Below, one piece after another: positions 36,258 through 47,600 of a DNA stretch of 64,000 bases; the stretch's first letter is position 1, and the number at the start of each line of letters is the position of its first letter. Origin of the DNA: Apoda limacodes (Eukaryota > Arthropoda > Insecta > Lepidoptera > Limacodidae). The translations under genes were made by a program, and so were the position numbers. The DNA is taken from contig OX291554.1 of NCBI GenBank assembly GCA_946406115.1, positions 13,093,092 to 13,157,091 on the forward strand, given 5' to 3'. The notes beneath the pieces were generated by a model. It made no database searches and was not told where the DNA came from. It worked only from the letters and a program-made list of their open reading frames with translations.

Positions 36258-37069
36258 TTATACCTCTAAGGTGGCAAAAAAAATTACAGTCTGCCTGATG
36301 GTAAGCGGTCACCATCGACGCTTGCAACACGAGCGGTATCTATCGCACGTTGCCTTCAAATATTTAATAACTTCTTTCTTGAGGAACCCCATACTGTAGT
36401 CCCTATAGAAAACCTTTGCAGGGAACGCACAGACTTTTGTCTTTGTAGGGTTGAATCGGACTAAAATTTTCCGTCACCAGTCAGAGACCTTGGACAGAGT
36501 AGTCTCGATTTGAGACACAAGTTCTTCACGTTTTCCTCCACAACGGAACGAGGGATGCTTGCACGGCCCGTGTAATAAGTGTCTCCAGTAGTGTCATCTG
36601 CATAGCAATATATGTTGTTGATGTCCAACATGTCGTTGATATGCAGTAGAAACAGCGTAGGAGACAGCACAGAGCCTTGCGGGACCAGCGTTAATGTCCA
36701 TGCTATCAGAGCAACTACCGTCAACTACGGCTCGTATGCGTCTGCCGGACAAAAAGCTAGCCAACCGTTTGCACAAACTCTCGGGCACTCCGTAATATGA
36801 CAACTTCGATAGAAGACTGCGGTGCCAGACCCGATCGAACGCCTTCGCCTATTCCAGGCTACATGGCAATGCCACCCCCTGACTCTCAATGGCTAGGCCC
36901 ATCGGTGTGTGAGATACACTAGAAGGTCACCAGTTGAGCGACCGTGGCGAAAGCCATATTGACGGTCGCTGACCAGGTCGTGTTGTTCTAGGTATCTTAT
37001 ATCTTAGAAGCTGAGTGTTGATCACACGCTCCATCACCTTGGAGAGGAGAGAGGTAATAGCGATTGCCT
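36258..37069 (-). pseudogene. family A copy with internal deletion
   Basis: From the plus side it begins with the 3' UTR (TACCTCTAAGGTGGC) and the 3' coding end. At about 36430 it jumps from the equivalent of 44825 to that of 45412, deleting nearly 600 bp. It then continues through the YADD and LDIAKAFD regions to the equivalent of about 46045. Frame losses include a short deletion at the GVPQGS motif (36682). The deletion removes the conserved C-terminal domain. Confidence 0.9.
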
Positions 37070-38162
37070 ATCAATGTTATTGTTAAAATCATTGCGAAAC
37101 AGCCTTTCGTTTTAATATTCTAATACAAAATGAGATAGAAAAAAAGGTTTTTTTTTAAACTAAGCAATCCAAGAGTAAATCATTAAACTTTGTATGTCTA
37201 AATATCTACCTCATTGCATAAGCGAGCATACTTGAGTGCTGAGTCCTAATGATCCAAAGAAACTTAAACCCCCCTCATCAATTCATGAAAACCACTGACT
37301 TCCTTATTATTTTTATTTACACTATATAATATATAATATTGTAACGGTTCTTTTTAGTAAAACCTTTTATGTAGTCGGTTTTCACGTTAGAATTTTAATA
37401 GTAAGATAATTTACATATTAGGGACGTATAGAGAAACATACTTTTGTTGAACAAGGTGAACTTACAAAGATAGGTACATACTAGCGACCAAACACCCAAG
37501 GTCAGAAGTTTAGAAAAGTTTGTTGCACTGTAATAACAAAACATTTTTTTATTTTACTAGTCAGTTTATATGCACATCACACAAATTATAGTTATGGTAC
37601 GGTATAGTTCTATGGTACGTGGTCAGTGTTCATGTACTAAACATAATTATTAAATAAATCCATGGTTCAAACTTTTAAAGTAGAGTTTCAGAACTTGACC
37701 CCTGAGATATGTTTTGGATACGGCCTTGTACCTACTTAATATTTGTACATATATAGTAAGTAGATACATGTTTCATTTATAGCGGAGAATTGCTCTTATT
37801 TCGATTATTTACAAATGTAATCAGATTAACTGCCGCTTGTGAAATATAATGTAAGGTAACAATTAGTCTCCTGTATTACCATTTAAATCAGGATCAGGAA
37901 CATGAAAGAAATACATAATAGGACATAAAAAAGAATCGGAAGTACTAGAGATGCTTAATAACTTTAAAATATTAAGACCATCGTCATTCTACTTTTACGT
38001 TTGGAGATGTTATTTTACCCAAATGCTGATTATAAACATAAAAGAATGAAAACACAGCTGACAATAACTATCCTCTTAATAATTCATCACACCACAGCGT
38101 CAACATTCATAACTAAACCCTTAACAAACAATACACAATCACATATAAGAGTATTTACAAAA
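37070..38162. other. AT-rich DNA downstream of the chitin-binding gene
   Basis: Expected to hold the 3' UTR of the minus-strand gene. No AATAAA on the minus strand lies close to the stop codon; the nearest I noticed is around 37546. No other gene is seen. Confidence 0.5.
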
Positions 38163-38392
38163 TTACAAAAATATTTCATCTATAAGTTTTTTATCTATGA
38201 GTCTATGAGGTTTTGGACGACTGCTCTTCTGCCTGCGGCGGTAAAGACGCGCGTTGAGCGGGTAGAGTGCCGGTGACAGTGCACACCGCACATTGAACCA
38301 CCAGTCACAGGATACGACGGCTTGGGAGAACACCGTGCCGTTGGGGCAGAGGAAGGATGCCTGCCGCCCGTCGATATCGCAGTAGTGCCATG
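38163..38392 (-). CDS. chitin-binding type-2 domain protein, terminal exon
   Basis: Encodes the second half of a peritrophin-A (CBM14) chitin-binding domain, then a basic tail of about 40 residues and a stop (38163-38165). Visible are WHYCDIDGRQASFLCPNGT and VVSCDWWFNVRC, which supply cysteines 3-6 with spacings of 10, 12 and 7 residues. These and the CDWWFNV box fit secreted insect cuticle or peritrophic chitin-binding proteins. The exon starts after a clean acceptor (TTGTTTTCAG|CATGG). It joins the 49010-49120 exon in phase, creating RCQAWHYC. The open frame continues upstream to 38411, but that part is intron. The protein presumably acts outside the cell in chitinous matrix. Antisense frames here are shadows. 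Confidence 0.88.
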
Positions 38393-40030
38393 CTGAAAAC
38401 AACAGTTTCATGGTTTAAATACAAAATATTTAGATAATATCTGTTTCGTTTTAATTGTGGAAAATGTGTTTTATACCAAATTATTCAAAAATTTAAACAG
38501 AACCGTTTCGTGCGACAATAAATTTTCAGCCGAGATTAAATTGGCTATTTGTCCCAGTCTGAAATGGTTCGAATTAATAAATTCACTTTTGATTCTGTGT
38601 CATGTATGTAAACCTATTTATTACCTGTTTATACGGATACAATTAATGCGGCACACACATTTTTTTAACCAAGAGAAAATTATTTTTCTGTATGTTCTAA
38701 GTTTTGTTGTTCATATGACAGCGGTCGTTAGGCCAAGTCAGGCCTTTTGCCAGTCAATGGCCGGTCGCCAAAATTTTTACACTAGGTAACCGTTTCAGAC
38801 TATGGCGTATGCCTCCTTTCTCTAAAACGGGTTTTTTACCGTTGTGGCAGGCTCAAACCACGTCTGTTGTTCCAGGCGATAGTTTAGGTAAGTACCGGAT
38901 AAAGAAATATGCTACTGGTTTGTTTTAGTTATTTTGCATATTCCCCAATCCACGAGACAATAATAGTTTAGATTTTGGCACTGAAAATAAGATTTTTGAA
39001 GTGAAAACTTCTTTAGCGGCGTTGTGCACTTTTTTTGGTATGGGTAAAAAATGATAAACTCGCGTCAGGTCACGTGTCCTAATCGTGGAAATTCGTAAGA
39101 CGGAAACCGTAATGCCACGCCTATTATAATTTTTATTTTTAGTATTCGCGATTATGAGTAGTACAGGGAGGTTGGATATGGAATTTTAATTCTATGACAG
39201 ATTGCGATGTCAAATATACTACGTCAAAAAAGTAAATAAACAAACATTATTATTTCTTGACAATGTCCAAGACATGTCTTGTGACATATTTGAGTGTTAA
39301 GCGCGAATCGTGTGTAAAGGTTTTCACTTCTGCCGGCACTCCCGGAGTGCAACTCGTTTTTTTATTTTATAGAACTTGCTTACGGCCTGCCTAATGTCAA
39401 TCATACACGAAGCTATAAAAAATATCGATATACCAAAATATATCCATACAAAATTTAAATATATTCACAACTGCGTCACTCAACGATCACTATAGAAAAT
39501 ATATCGTAATATTGCCTTGCTAAAATTTATTTTAATATACATATATTATAGCTCCGTATGTGATGTTCTTCAAGCCTCTGTCTATTAATTACTAGCTGCA
39601 TTATTAGCGCATACTTAAATATCTTATCACTTCTTCCTTGAACAAGCACAGACTACAAACATAATTTAACCAAAAACGGTAACTGTTTTTTATAACAATC
39701 AACTGTTATTGTTTTTGTCGTTGATTTTTTTATCGATATCAAATATAGGTACTTAAAAATAGTTTAGGTAGTTAATTACTTTATTATTACACTGGAAAGC
39801 AACTTGTTTTGTACCAACACATAATTTACGAACACAAGCCACAAGACCACAATGTAAATGTCAAATAAACAAAATTCCATTTGACGTAAGAAACTAAGAA
39901 AGGCCATTCGGAAGTAACTGATCTATTCTTAATAATCTGAACATATTTCGCTAAATATGGTGTATATTTTTGGCACACTTAGTGCAAGCCTACTTAATCT
40001 GCTTTTATTATTTTTGGTTTCTACATAATC

Positions 40031-40196
40031 TGCCAAGGTTTTCTCTAAGGACTACAGTATGGGGCTCTTCAAGAAAGAAGTTATTAGATTTTTAGATACA
40101 CCTGGTGTTGCAAGCGACCATAGGCTACGGTGACCGCTTACCATCAGGTGGACCGTAAGCTTGTTTGCCACCTTAGTGGCATATAAAAAAAAAAAT
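40031..40196 (+). mobile_element. family A 3' end
   Basis: TGCCAAGGTTTTCTCTAAGG, then GGGCTCTTCAAGAAAGAAGT, a 14-bp deletion, then TAGGCTACGGTGACCGCTTA, TTTGCCACCTTAGTGGCATA and an A-run. Coding capacity is lost. Confidence 0.92.
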
Positions 40197-40199
40197 AGA

Positions 40200-40562
40200 A
40201 AAATCATTTCAAGTTTGAAGCTTGTATGTATTACCAATATTAATATTTTTACGTTACTTAAAGCAAAAATATAAAATGACTAGCACCATCTATAGTAATC
40301 CTTTAAAACTACACCTTAAATTAACAAGCTCTCATAAATCTCTCATAATCGCAAGAACTGTAACTGATACTCGACAATATGTTAAATCTTAAATAACTGT
40401 CACAGCGCCATCTAGTTATTATTATGATAAACAGTAACACATTGGTTGTAGGAAACTATATTCAAAGTTAAGCAACGTCGGCCTAGGTCAGTAATTGGAT
40501 GGGTGACCGCTTAACGGCATACTTTTTGTTTTTTTCTATTCCTCAATTACGTTAGTTTAAAT
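40200..40562 (-). mobile_element. 5S-carrying repeat, related to 818-1612
   Basis: CAGCGCCATCTAGTTATTAT, then AAACAGTAACACATT, GGAAACTATATTCAAAG and the 5S segment. This is the same order as the reverse complement of 1040-917, so homology extends beyond the 5S portion on both sides. It is in inverted orientation relative to the next fragment. Confidence 0.6.
40463..40512 (+). repeat. 5S rRNA-derived segment
   Basis: CAAAGTTAAGCAACGTCGGC, then ATTGGATGGGTGACCGCTT: the A-box, intermediate element and C-box of a 5S gene in the correct order and spacing. Only this 3' half of 5S is present, so it is a repeat component and not a 5S gene. Confidence 0.8.
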
Positions 40563-40574
40563 GCTTGTTATTAA

Positions 40575-40660
40575 GGTTGGTCTAGTGCGAGTCAGACTAG
40601 CACAACGTGGGTTTTGTACTACCATTTACTTTATTTACGAACACAAACAAAAAAAGTGTG
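40575..40660 (+). repeat. left end of the GGTTCCGTAC-type composite repeat
   Basis: GGTCTAGTGCGAGTCAGACT, then TTTTGTAC, then TTTACGAACACAAACAAAAA and GTGTGCCGCT. This matches 818-915 in the same orientation, head-to-head with the 5S-carrying copy at 40200-40562. Confidence 0.55.
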
Positions 40661-40661
40661 C

Positions 40662-40922
40662 CGCTTCGTTCGTTTCAGCCGGAAGAATTCTGCTGCTGAA
40701 CGTAGCCCTCCCTTATATATCTCTACACCAGCCGGTCCTGAGCCGCCCGCGCCCCTGGCTTCCTACGACTCTAAACAGGTCGTCTGTCTACCTGATAGGT
40801 AGCCGTCCCACGTTGCGTCTTCCGATCTATGGTCGCCACTCAACCTTTCTTGTCCATCGGTTATCGGTCCGACAAACGATGTAGCCGCCCATTGCCACTT
40901 TCTACTTGCTAACTGTTTGAGC
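40662..40922 (-). mobile_element. RTE-type pol C-terminal remnant
   Basis: The minus strand reads CRTDNRWTRKVEWRP, stop, IGRRNVGRLPIR, stop, TDDLFRVVGS. This is the DRW...W-P...G-R--GRP--RW-DD pattern of RTE-like polyprotein ends, as at 9284-9492, with at least two stops. Confidence 0.7.
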
Positions 40923-43119
40923 GATGCGGTAACATTGGTTCTTCGGTCGCTGTATATAAATGTCTAATGTTCTATTATCTTATCTACTTACAAAAATGTC
41001 AAATTGTTTTAGCATTAGTAATTTTAATAGACTTAGAAAAAATAATAGGCACTTTATCTAACCCTGAACTAGGAAATGCCTCATAATTACAGTTATAAAA
41101 CCTGACTCTCTTATCCGATCGTTCCAAATTGTCTTCAATTAACCAATCAGGTCACTAGTGATATTAGATTAAGCACACAACCTCTGATATAATTATTTTA
41201 TTTCTGATTTATGCAGCGTTCGTCACGACATTGCAAAGCATCTGATATTTAAAGGTGTTCCGGGTCATATTTTATAATTATCTGACCTGCGAGGTCGATT
41301 TTTGTTGCTTCGTTTTAGCGAGGCAAGGTCCTGCCTAATGTATATGGTAACTTATAATTAAGGAAATTCAAACAATAGAAACTGGAATTTACCGCCCACT
41401 GTTCAATTTGTTTACGTTTGTTTATGGCTTATGTTTAACTTATTAATAATATCCTAGTCATGTGCTAGTAAAACAACATATGTAAATTCGCAATTCTTAA
41501 TACCTACATTTCATAGGTTTTTTTTAAATCCTTCTAGGACTCTACAATACGGGCACATTTTATATCTATATAGAGTTTATTTTAAGAGCCCTCTCAACAA
41601 TTTTTTATGCAAACGTAATTTACGTATAATTTCGGATCAGATCTTAATACAATCTGTTTTCATCCTCTAACCCGCACTTTAGAACAACGACAATGTTTTA
41701 CGTACAACCATCGGAAATAGGTCCAATATTGTTAATAACAAAGCAATGCAATGTTAATCATGTTTACTTTTTCGTTAATTTTTGTATTTTACACTGTTTT
41801 ACGATTTGCAAAATTCTTTTTTTTTAATGGAAAGGGTATACTTCCGAGTTGGTCCCATATTAATGTAGTTAATATAAAACTTAAACTTTAGTTAAAAAAA
41901 AAATTGATAATAAAAAAATATTTTTAACTTTTTAGTGCATCTTTTTGAAGCCGGTTGTTTTTTTTTGTCAAAAAGTTTTTATCCTAATATGCTCGACACA
42001 TGTATGTTCAGAGTTAAAAAGGGATCTATCTATACATAACAGTCTTTTGAGTGACAACCCATTAATAATAGTTGGTTATGTCTGTGTTACTGCCGCGGCC
42101 CGCAAACGCAGCATAACCGGGCGATCGTGAGTATATGGGCCAAGGCACAACCGAGGCATGCATCACAGAGTCCGGCTATGCTGAGTTGTGGCCAAAGATT
42201 TTATAGTGATTTTCTCAAACATGAGTGTAAAAAAACTAATTATATTGATGACTGTATTGACAATTATAAAATTTTTTTAGGTAATTTTGCCGCCAATTCG
42301 TCGCGTTCAAATGTCGATTGCTTTTTTTACTTATTCAATTAATTTAATGCTGCATTCTTTTTGCTGTCCGAAATTTAAATAAAACTTGATGAAGTTATCT
42401 CTTGAGTTATCAATGTTCAGGTTTAAAAAAGTTAGTTTCATTTTTAAATTTCATATTTGACCGCCCGAGCAGACAGCTAAAACATTGCGGGTCGCTCTCT
42501 GATACTGTAGTGCAAGTACGATTTATCCCAAAGAAGCTTGTGCAAAATATGGTCGCATATCGTAACATGTTTAAGAAAAACAAATTAAATTGCCAGTTTG
42601 CTCTTATCTACATTATAGTTAGGTTAGGGTCGCCATATTTAACTACAGTGTTGTCGGGGCGCTCTAGAATTAGAATGCATCATTGAAACGTTTCAAAATC
42701 ACTGCAGTCAGTTTCAATGGCAATCAGCAAAAATAGCTGTAATAAAAATAAGAGTTATATTTTAGAAATTAATACCGAAATAATTAAAGGTTAAGAAGTC
42801 TAGCTGGATTGACTGTTACCAAACGTGTCGTTTAAGATTTTCCCACGCACTCCGTTTGCGTATTGGAATTCGATTAAAATCTGCGAATGTTAAAATTTAA
42901 AATTTCGATATTTTCATAAGTTTTGAATTAATTTATGTTGATATTTATGCCATATTGCGAATGTGCAATTTAAACAGCTGTTAATCCTACCTAACTAATA
43001 ATATTTTAAGGTTTCGTATGCTGCGAGACTTAAATTTAAAAAAAAGTGTTAAGTTTTATATGCGGCTACATGGCTTAGCTTTTTGTGATGAACATTTGTG
43101 TTTGTCTTTCAGTCTAGGT
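40923..43119. other. 2.2 kb intronic AT-rich DNA, no gene recognised
   Basis: 41925-41980 holds CTTTTTAGTGCATCTTTTTG, then AAGCCGG, a dispersed repeat also at 17445. The GC-richer patch at 42080-42190 has no clear frame. Short ORFs (61-94 codons) have no motif. Confidence 0.45.
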
Positions 43120-43262
43120 TTTTACTATGCGTATGTGTGTATTTATGTACAAAAAAAGTATTTAAGTATATGTATCCGTTGTCTGGTATCTTTAGTAGAG
43201 GCTTTGCTTGGTTTGGTACAGTATGACACTGTGTATCCACAAATATTTATTTATCTAAGCTT
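43120..43262 (+). mobile_element. SINE 3' half
   Basis: GTATGTGTGTATTTATGTAC, then CCGTTGTCTGGTATC, GGTACAGTATGACACTGTGT and ATTTATTTATCTAAGC. Same layout as 50850-50985 (TTAGTTGTCTGGTATTC ... GGCGCTGTGTG ... ATTTATTTAT). The tRNA-like head is absent. Confidence 0.5.
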
Positions 43263-43540
43263 TTAAAAGCTAAGATATTACTTTACTTAGACACATAGCA
43301 TAAATTTTCTATTAAAGTATAAAAATAACTGCCTAGTGCGGATTGTGGATGTCACATACGTATTTTATTGACGTATGTAGGATACCATTAATGTTTCCCT
43401 CACCTCACGGAGAAGCCAGTAAAATGGATAGTCAATGTGCTTATGAAATGAAAAAAAAGACTGATTACTACACGCAGGGCTGGAACCTCCACTCCTCAGG
43501 ACGCAAAGCGAAATTAAACCCCTATGCCACCACCTAGCAA

Positions 43541-43800
43541 TCCTACTAATATTTTATTATAAATGTGAAAATTTGTTTGTTACCCAATCACGCCGCAACG
43601 GAAAATCCAATTGAGCTGCAATTTGGCACAGGCTTGGCTGAAGAGAAGGACAAGGACATGTACTGTTTATTCCGGAAAATTCAAAAGTTCCCTCGGGAAT
43701 AACTGTAACTGAATTTCACATGAACGAACAGCAAACTTGTTTATTATAATCAGGAAAATTTCGTTTATCGATAACAAAATTTAGGGCGGTCGAAGAAATT
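43541..43800 (+). mobile_element. Lep1-type Helitron
   Basis: Starts A|TCCTACTAATATTTTATTAT, continues CAATTTGGCACAGG and GAAGAGAAGGACAAGGACAT, ends near AACAAAATTTAGGGCGG. The final CTAGT is lost. Confidence 0.7.
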
Positions 43801-44154
43801 AACATTGAATGACGACATTTTATAAATTATTGATTGCGATGCCGAATCTTATTCTGATTAAATATGTCAAATACGTTCCATTTTACATATTTATAAATAT
43901 TACAAATACTAATGTTGACATAAACCTGATAAAACAATTAAATAACAAAAGAAGCGAACGGTTTCTTATTGTTATTTAATGGTGTTACATAATAAATTTT
44001 CATCTAAAGCTAATGTTATTAAAAAAATAAGATAAGCCATGATCTGCTTAACTTATGCAAATTGTTTCTTAATATCTCCTCTATTAGTGCTATAACAAGT
44101 ATTATTATTTTGTTTAAAAATTTGAATCATGTAGATACCTGCTTAGGTACGTAA
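43801..44154. other. no gene recognised
   Basis: AT-rich intronic sequence. Confidence 0.5.
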
Positions 44155-44217
44155 GGTAACTGCTTACCATCAGGCGGGCCGCTAGCTTTTTTGCCACCTT
44201 AGTGGTATAGAAAAAGT
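44155..44217 (+). mobile_element. family A 3' UTR fragment
   Basis: ACTGCTTACCATCAGGCGGG, then TTTTTTGCCACCTTAGTGGT, then AGAAAAAG. Confidence 0.85.
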
Positions 44218-44528
44218 TTTCTTTCCGCTTGGTACGTTGACAGTTATTTTTACAGTTGTGAAATTAACTTATAAAACCTAATATTTCAAATTTGCTCATC
44301 AAGACCTTTTATTTGAGTTGTATGGTAAATTTATTTTTTAATTCCGCCATATTGAATTTAAGACGTCGTATGAACGTCTCCCTATGACAGATAGATTGCT
44401 GATACACATCGAATAATACATTTTATGATAAAATACGATAAATTTATTCGCAAACTTCTACGTAATCGATAGAGCAAACAACAAGTAAAACTGTATGCGG
44501 TATTTTAATCTGTATCTAGGCTGAATTT
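44218..44528. other. no gene recognised
   Basis: AT-rich spacer between two family A 3' ends. Confidence 0.5.
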
Positions 44529-44579
44529 TTTTATACCACTAAGGTTACGGTCAACAAGCTTGCGGTCTGCCTGATGGTT
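44529..44579 (-). mobile_element. family A 3' UTR fragment
   Basis: TTTATACCACTAAGGTTACG, then CAAGCTTGCGGTCTGCCTGA. It lies about 50 bp outside the tail of copy 2, in the same orientation. Confidence 0.85.
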
Positions 44580-44630
44580 AGAATTACGACAAAGTTAGAA
44601 TTAATTCTATGGAATAGGATTTACCTAAGG

Positions 44631-47600
44631 TTTTTTTTTTTTTTTTTTTTTTATACCACTAAGGTGGCAAACAAGCTTACGGCCCGCCTGATGGTAAGCG
44701 GTCACCGTAGCCTATGGACGCTTGCAACACCAGGGGTATCACTTGCGCGTTGCCGACCCTTCAGAAATCTAATAACTTTTTTCTTGAAGAACTCCATACT
44801 GTAGTCCTTGCAGAAAACCTTGGCAGGGAGCTCATTCCACAACTTAAGCGTTCGCGGGAGGAAGTTTCTCTGAAACCGCACTGTACGCGACCATTTAGGT
44901 TCTAAAGTGTGAGAATGAATTCCCTGCCGATGGCGAGCGGTGCGATGGTAGAAAGTAGCCGTGGGCATCATTTCGAACAATTCCTCAGAACACAACCCAT
45001 TGTACAAGCGGTAGAACACACACAGTGAGGCAAAGTCTCTCCTCAGACTTAAGGGCTCGATACCGCAAGTGAGTATGGGATCGTCGACAATTCTCACAGC
45101 CCGTCGTTGAACCGAGTCAAAAGGGTCAAGCTGGTATCCGGGTGCACCTGCCCAGAGATGGCAGCAGTACTCCATATGGGGCCGAACTTGCGACTTGTAA
45201 AGTAACAACCTTTGCCCCGACGTGAAGCACTGCTTCGCTCTGTTGAGTACACCAAGTTTTTTGGACGCCAGCTTTACCTTATCTTGTAAATGATCTCGGA
45301 ACTGAACATCGCTGGAGATGTCGACACCAAGGATCCCAATGCTCTTGGAGATGGAGAGGGGAGTGTTCTGGAATTGTGGGACCACAGTGAATGGAGTTTT
45401 CTTAGCGGTGAACGCGCACACTTGTGTCTTTGTAGGGTTGAATCGGACCAAGTTTACCCGTCCCCAGTCAGAGACCTGGGACAGTGTGGTCTCGATTTGA
45501 GACACAAGTTCTCCGCGGTTTTCCTCCACAACGGAACGAGGGATGTTTGCACGACCCGTGTAAAAAGTGTCTCCAGTACTGTCATCTGCATAGCAATGTA
45601 TGTTGTTGATGTCCAACATGTCATTGATATGCAGTAGAAACAGCGTAGGAGACAGCACAGAGCCTTGCGGGACACCAGCATTAATGTCCATGCTATCAGA
45701 GCAACTACCGTCAACTACAGTTCGTATGCGTCTGCCGGACAAAAAGCTAGCCACCCATTTGCACAAACCCTCGGGCACTCCGTAAGATGGCAACTTCGAT
45801 AGAAGACCGCGGTGCCAGACCCGATCGAACGCCTTCGCTATGTCCAGGCTACATGCCAATGCCTCCCCCTGACTCTCAATGGCTAGTGCCCATCGGTGTG
45901 TGAGATACACTAGAAGGTCACCAGTCGAGCGACCGTGGCGAAAGCCATATTGACGGTCACTGACCAGATCGTGTACTTCTAGGTATCTTAGAAGCTGTGT
46001 GTTGATCACACGCTCCATCACCTTAGAGAGGAGAGAGGTAATAGCGATAGGCCTGTAATTCGATGGATCTGATCTTTCGCCCTTTTTGGGCACCGGGTGC
46101 ACATTCGCAGTCTTCCATGTAGACGGAAATTGCCTAGTGTGGTAGGAAAGCGCGAAGAGGCGCGTGAGTACAGGACATAACTCAGGAGCACACTGCTTAA
46201 GCACCACTGCTGGTATACCGTCTGGCCCACTCGACTTATGAACGTCTAGAGAAAGCAACGCCCGCCTAACCTCCCGCTGCGTTATGGAGATTTCCGGTAT
46301 GGACTTACCGCACCACGGTATAGTAGGTGGTACAGCGCCTTCATCGTTCATATTCGAGTTCGAGGCAAAGAGACTGCCCAGTAGATCGGCTTTCTCTTTA
46401 GCACTATGGGCCAAGTCACCATCGGTCTTTCGCAGTGGTGGTAACGACGACTGGCAGAAGTTCCCTTCGGCAGCTTTGGCAAGCGACCAGAAAGCACGAC
46501 TCCCAGAAGGATAGCTCGCAAGTCGCCCACCTATTTTGCCGATGAATTGGAATTTTGCTCTGGCAGTTGCTTTCTTACTGAACCTCGAGGCAGCATTTAA
46601 TTTGCGTTTTAACTCAGAAATATTCGGATCCTTATTATAACGAGCCGTGGTCCAAGCCTCATATGCATTTTGCTTAAGAATTTTAGCTTTTCTGCAAGAC
46701 CTATTAAACCACGGTCGTTTTTTGACGCCGGCAGCTACTCGCGGGTTAGGAATATAGCATTCCATACCAGCAAGGATTGTCTCAGTGACTGCGGCTGCGC
46801 AGACGTCAGGATCTTCTGAGTTAAAGCAGATCTGCCTCCACGGGTACGATGCGTAAAATTCACGCAATCCATCCCAGTCTGCCGACTTATAGTGCCACAC
46901 ACGACGCCAGTTAGTTGGCCCAGAAGGATCAGGTTGTGTGCATGACACTTGAGTCCGAACGAGACAGTGGTCCGAGGAGCCAAGAGGCGCATCCACTGAG
47001 ACGGAGTACCCGTCCGGACGAGTAGTCAGCAGAAGGTCCAGTAAGGAGCTCGTATGTTCCTCTATATCTGGTATTCTCGTTGGAGAAAGTACCAGCTGAG
47101 AGAAACCATAGGTCAGAGCAAATTCATGAGCAGATATCCCAGCATAGTTATTGGTTCGAGAACCGAGCCACTCGCGATGGTGGGCGTTAAAGTCTCCCAA
47201 AATAACTAGTTCTGCTGTGGGATATTGCTCTAGAACTTTGTCAGTCGTCAAACTCAGGTGCGTGAAGAGTCGAGTTACGTCCGTGTCACCGCTATGAGAC
47301 CTGTATAGGCACGCATAGATACGAGTGTGGCCGCCGTAATCTACGCGCACCCACAATATCGACAGGTCCCTGTCTTCAAGGCTATGAAGGCGGCGACAGC
47401 AGATATCCTCCCGGACGAACATACATACACCGGCACGACTCATAAAATTGTGTTCGAGTTTGTAGCCGGGATAATGAAGGTATGATGTGTCGGCCGGGCA
47501 GGATATCTGCGTCTCCGTTAGAAAAAGAATGGTCGGCTGCGCAGTTTCGAGATGGTGGTGGACTGCGTTAAGATTTGCGTGAATACCCCTGATGTTGCAA

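Noticed and set aside
38001..38276. 91-codon plus-strand frame
   Set aside because: Lies partly antisense to the chitin-binding exon and has no motif of its own.
40463..40512. functional 5S rRNA gene
   Set aside because: Only the 3' half is present, embedded in a repeat that also occurs at 818-1612.
42620..42640. TTAGG telomere-like repeat
   Set aside because: Only two units (TTAGGTTAGG), which is expected by chance.
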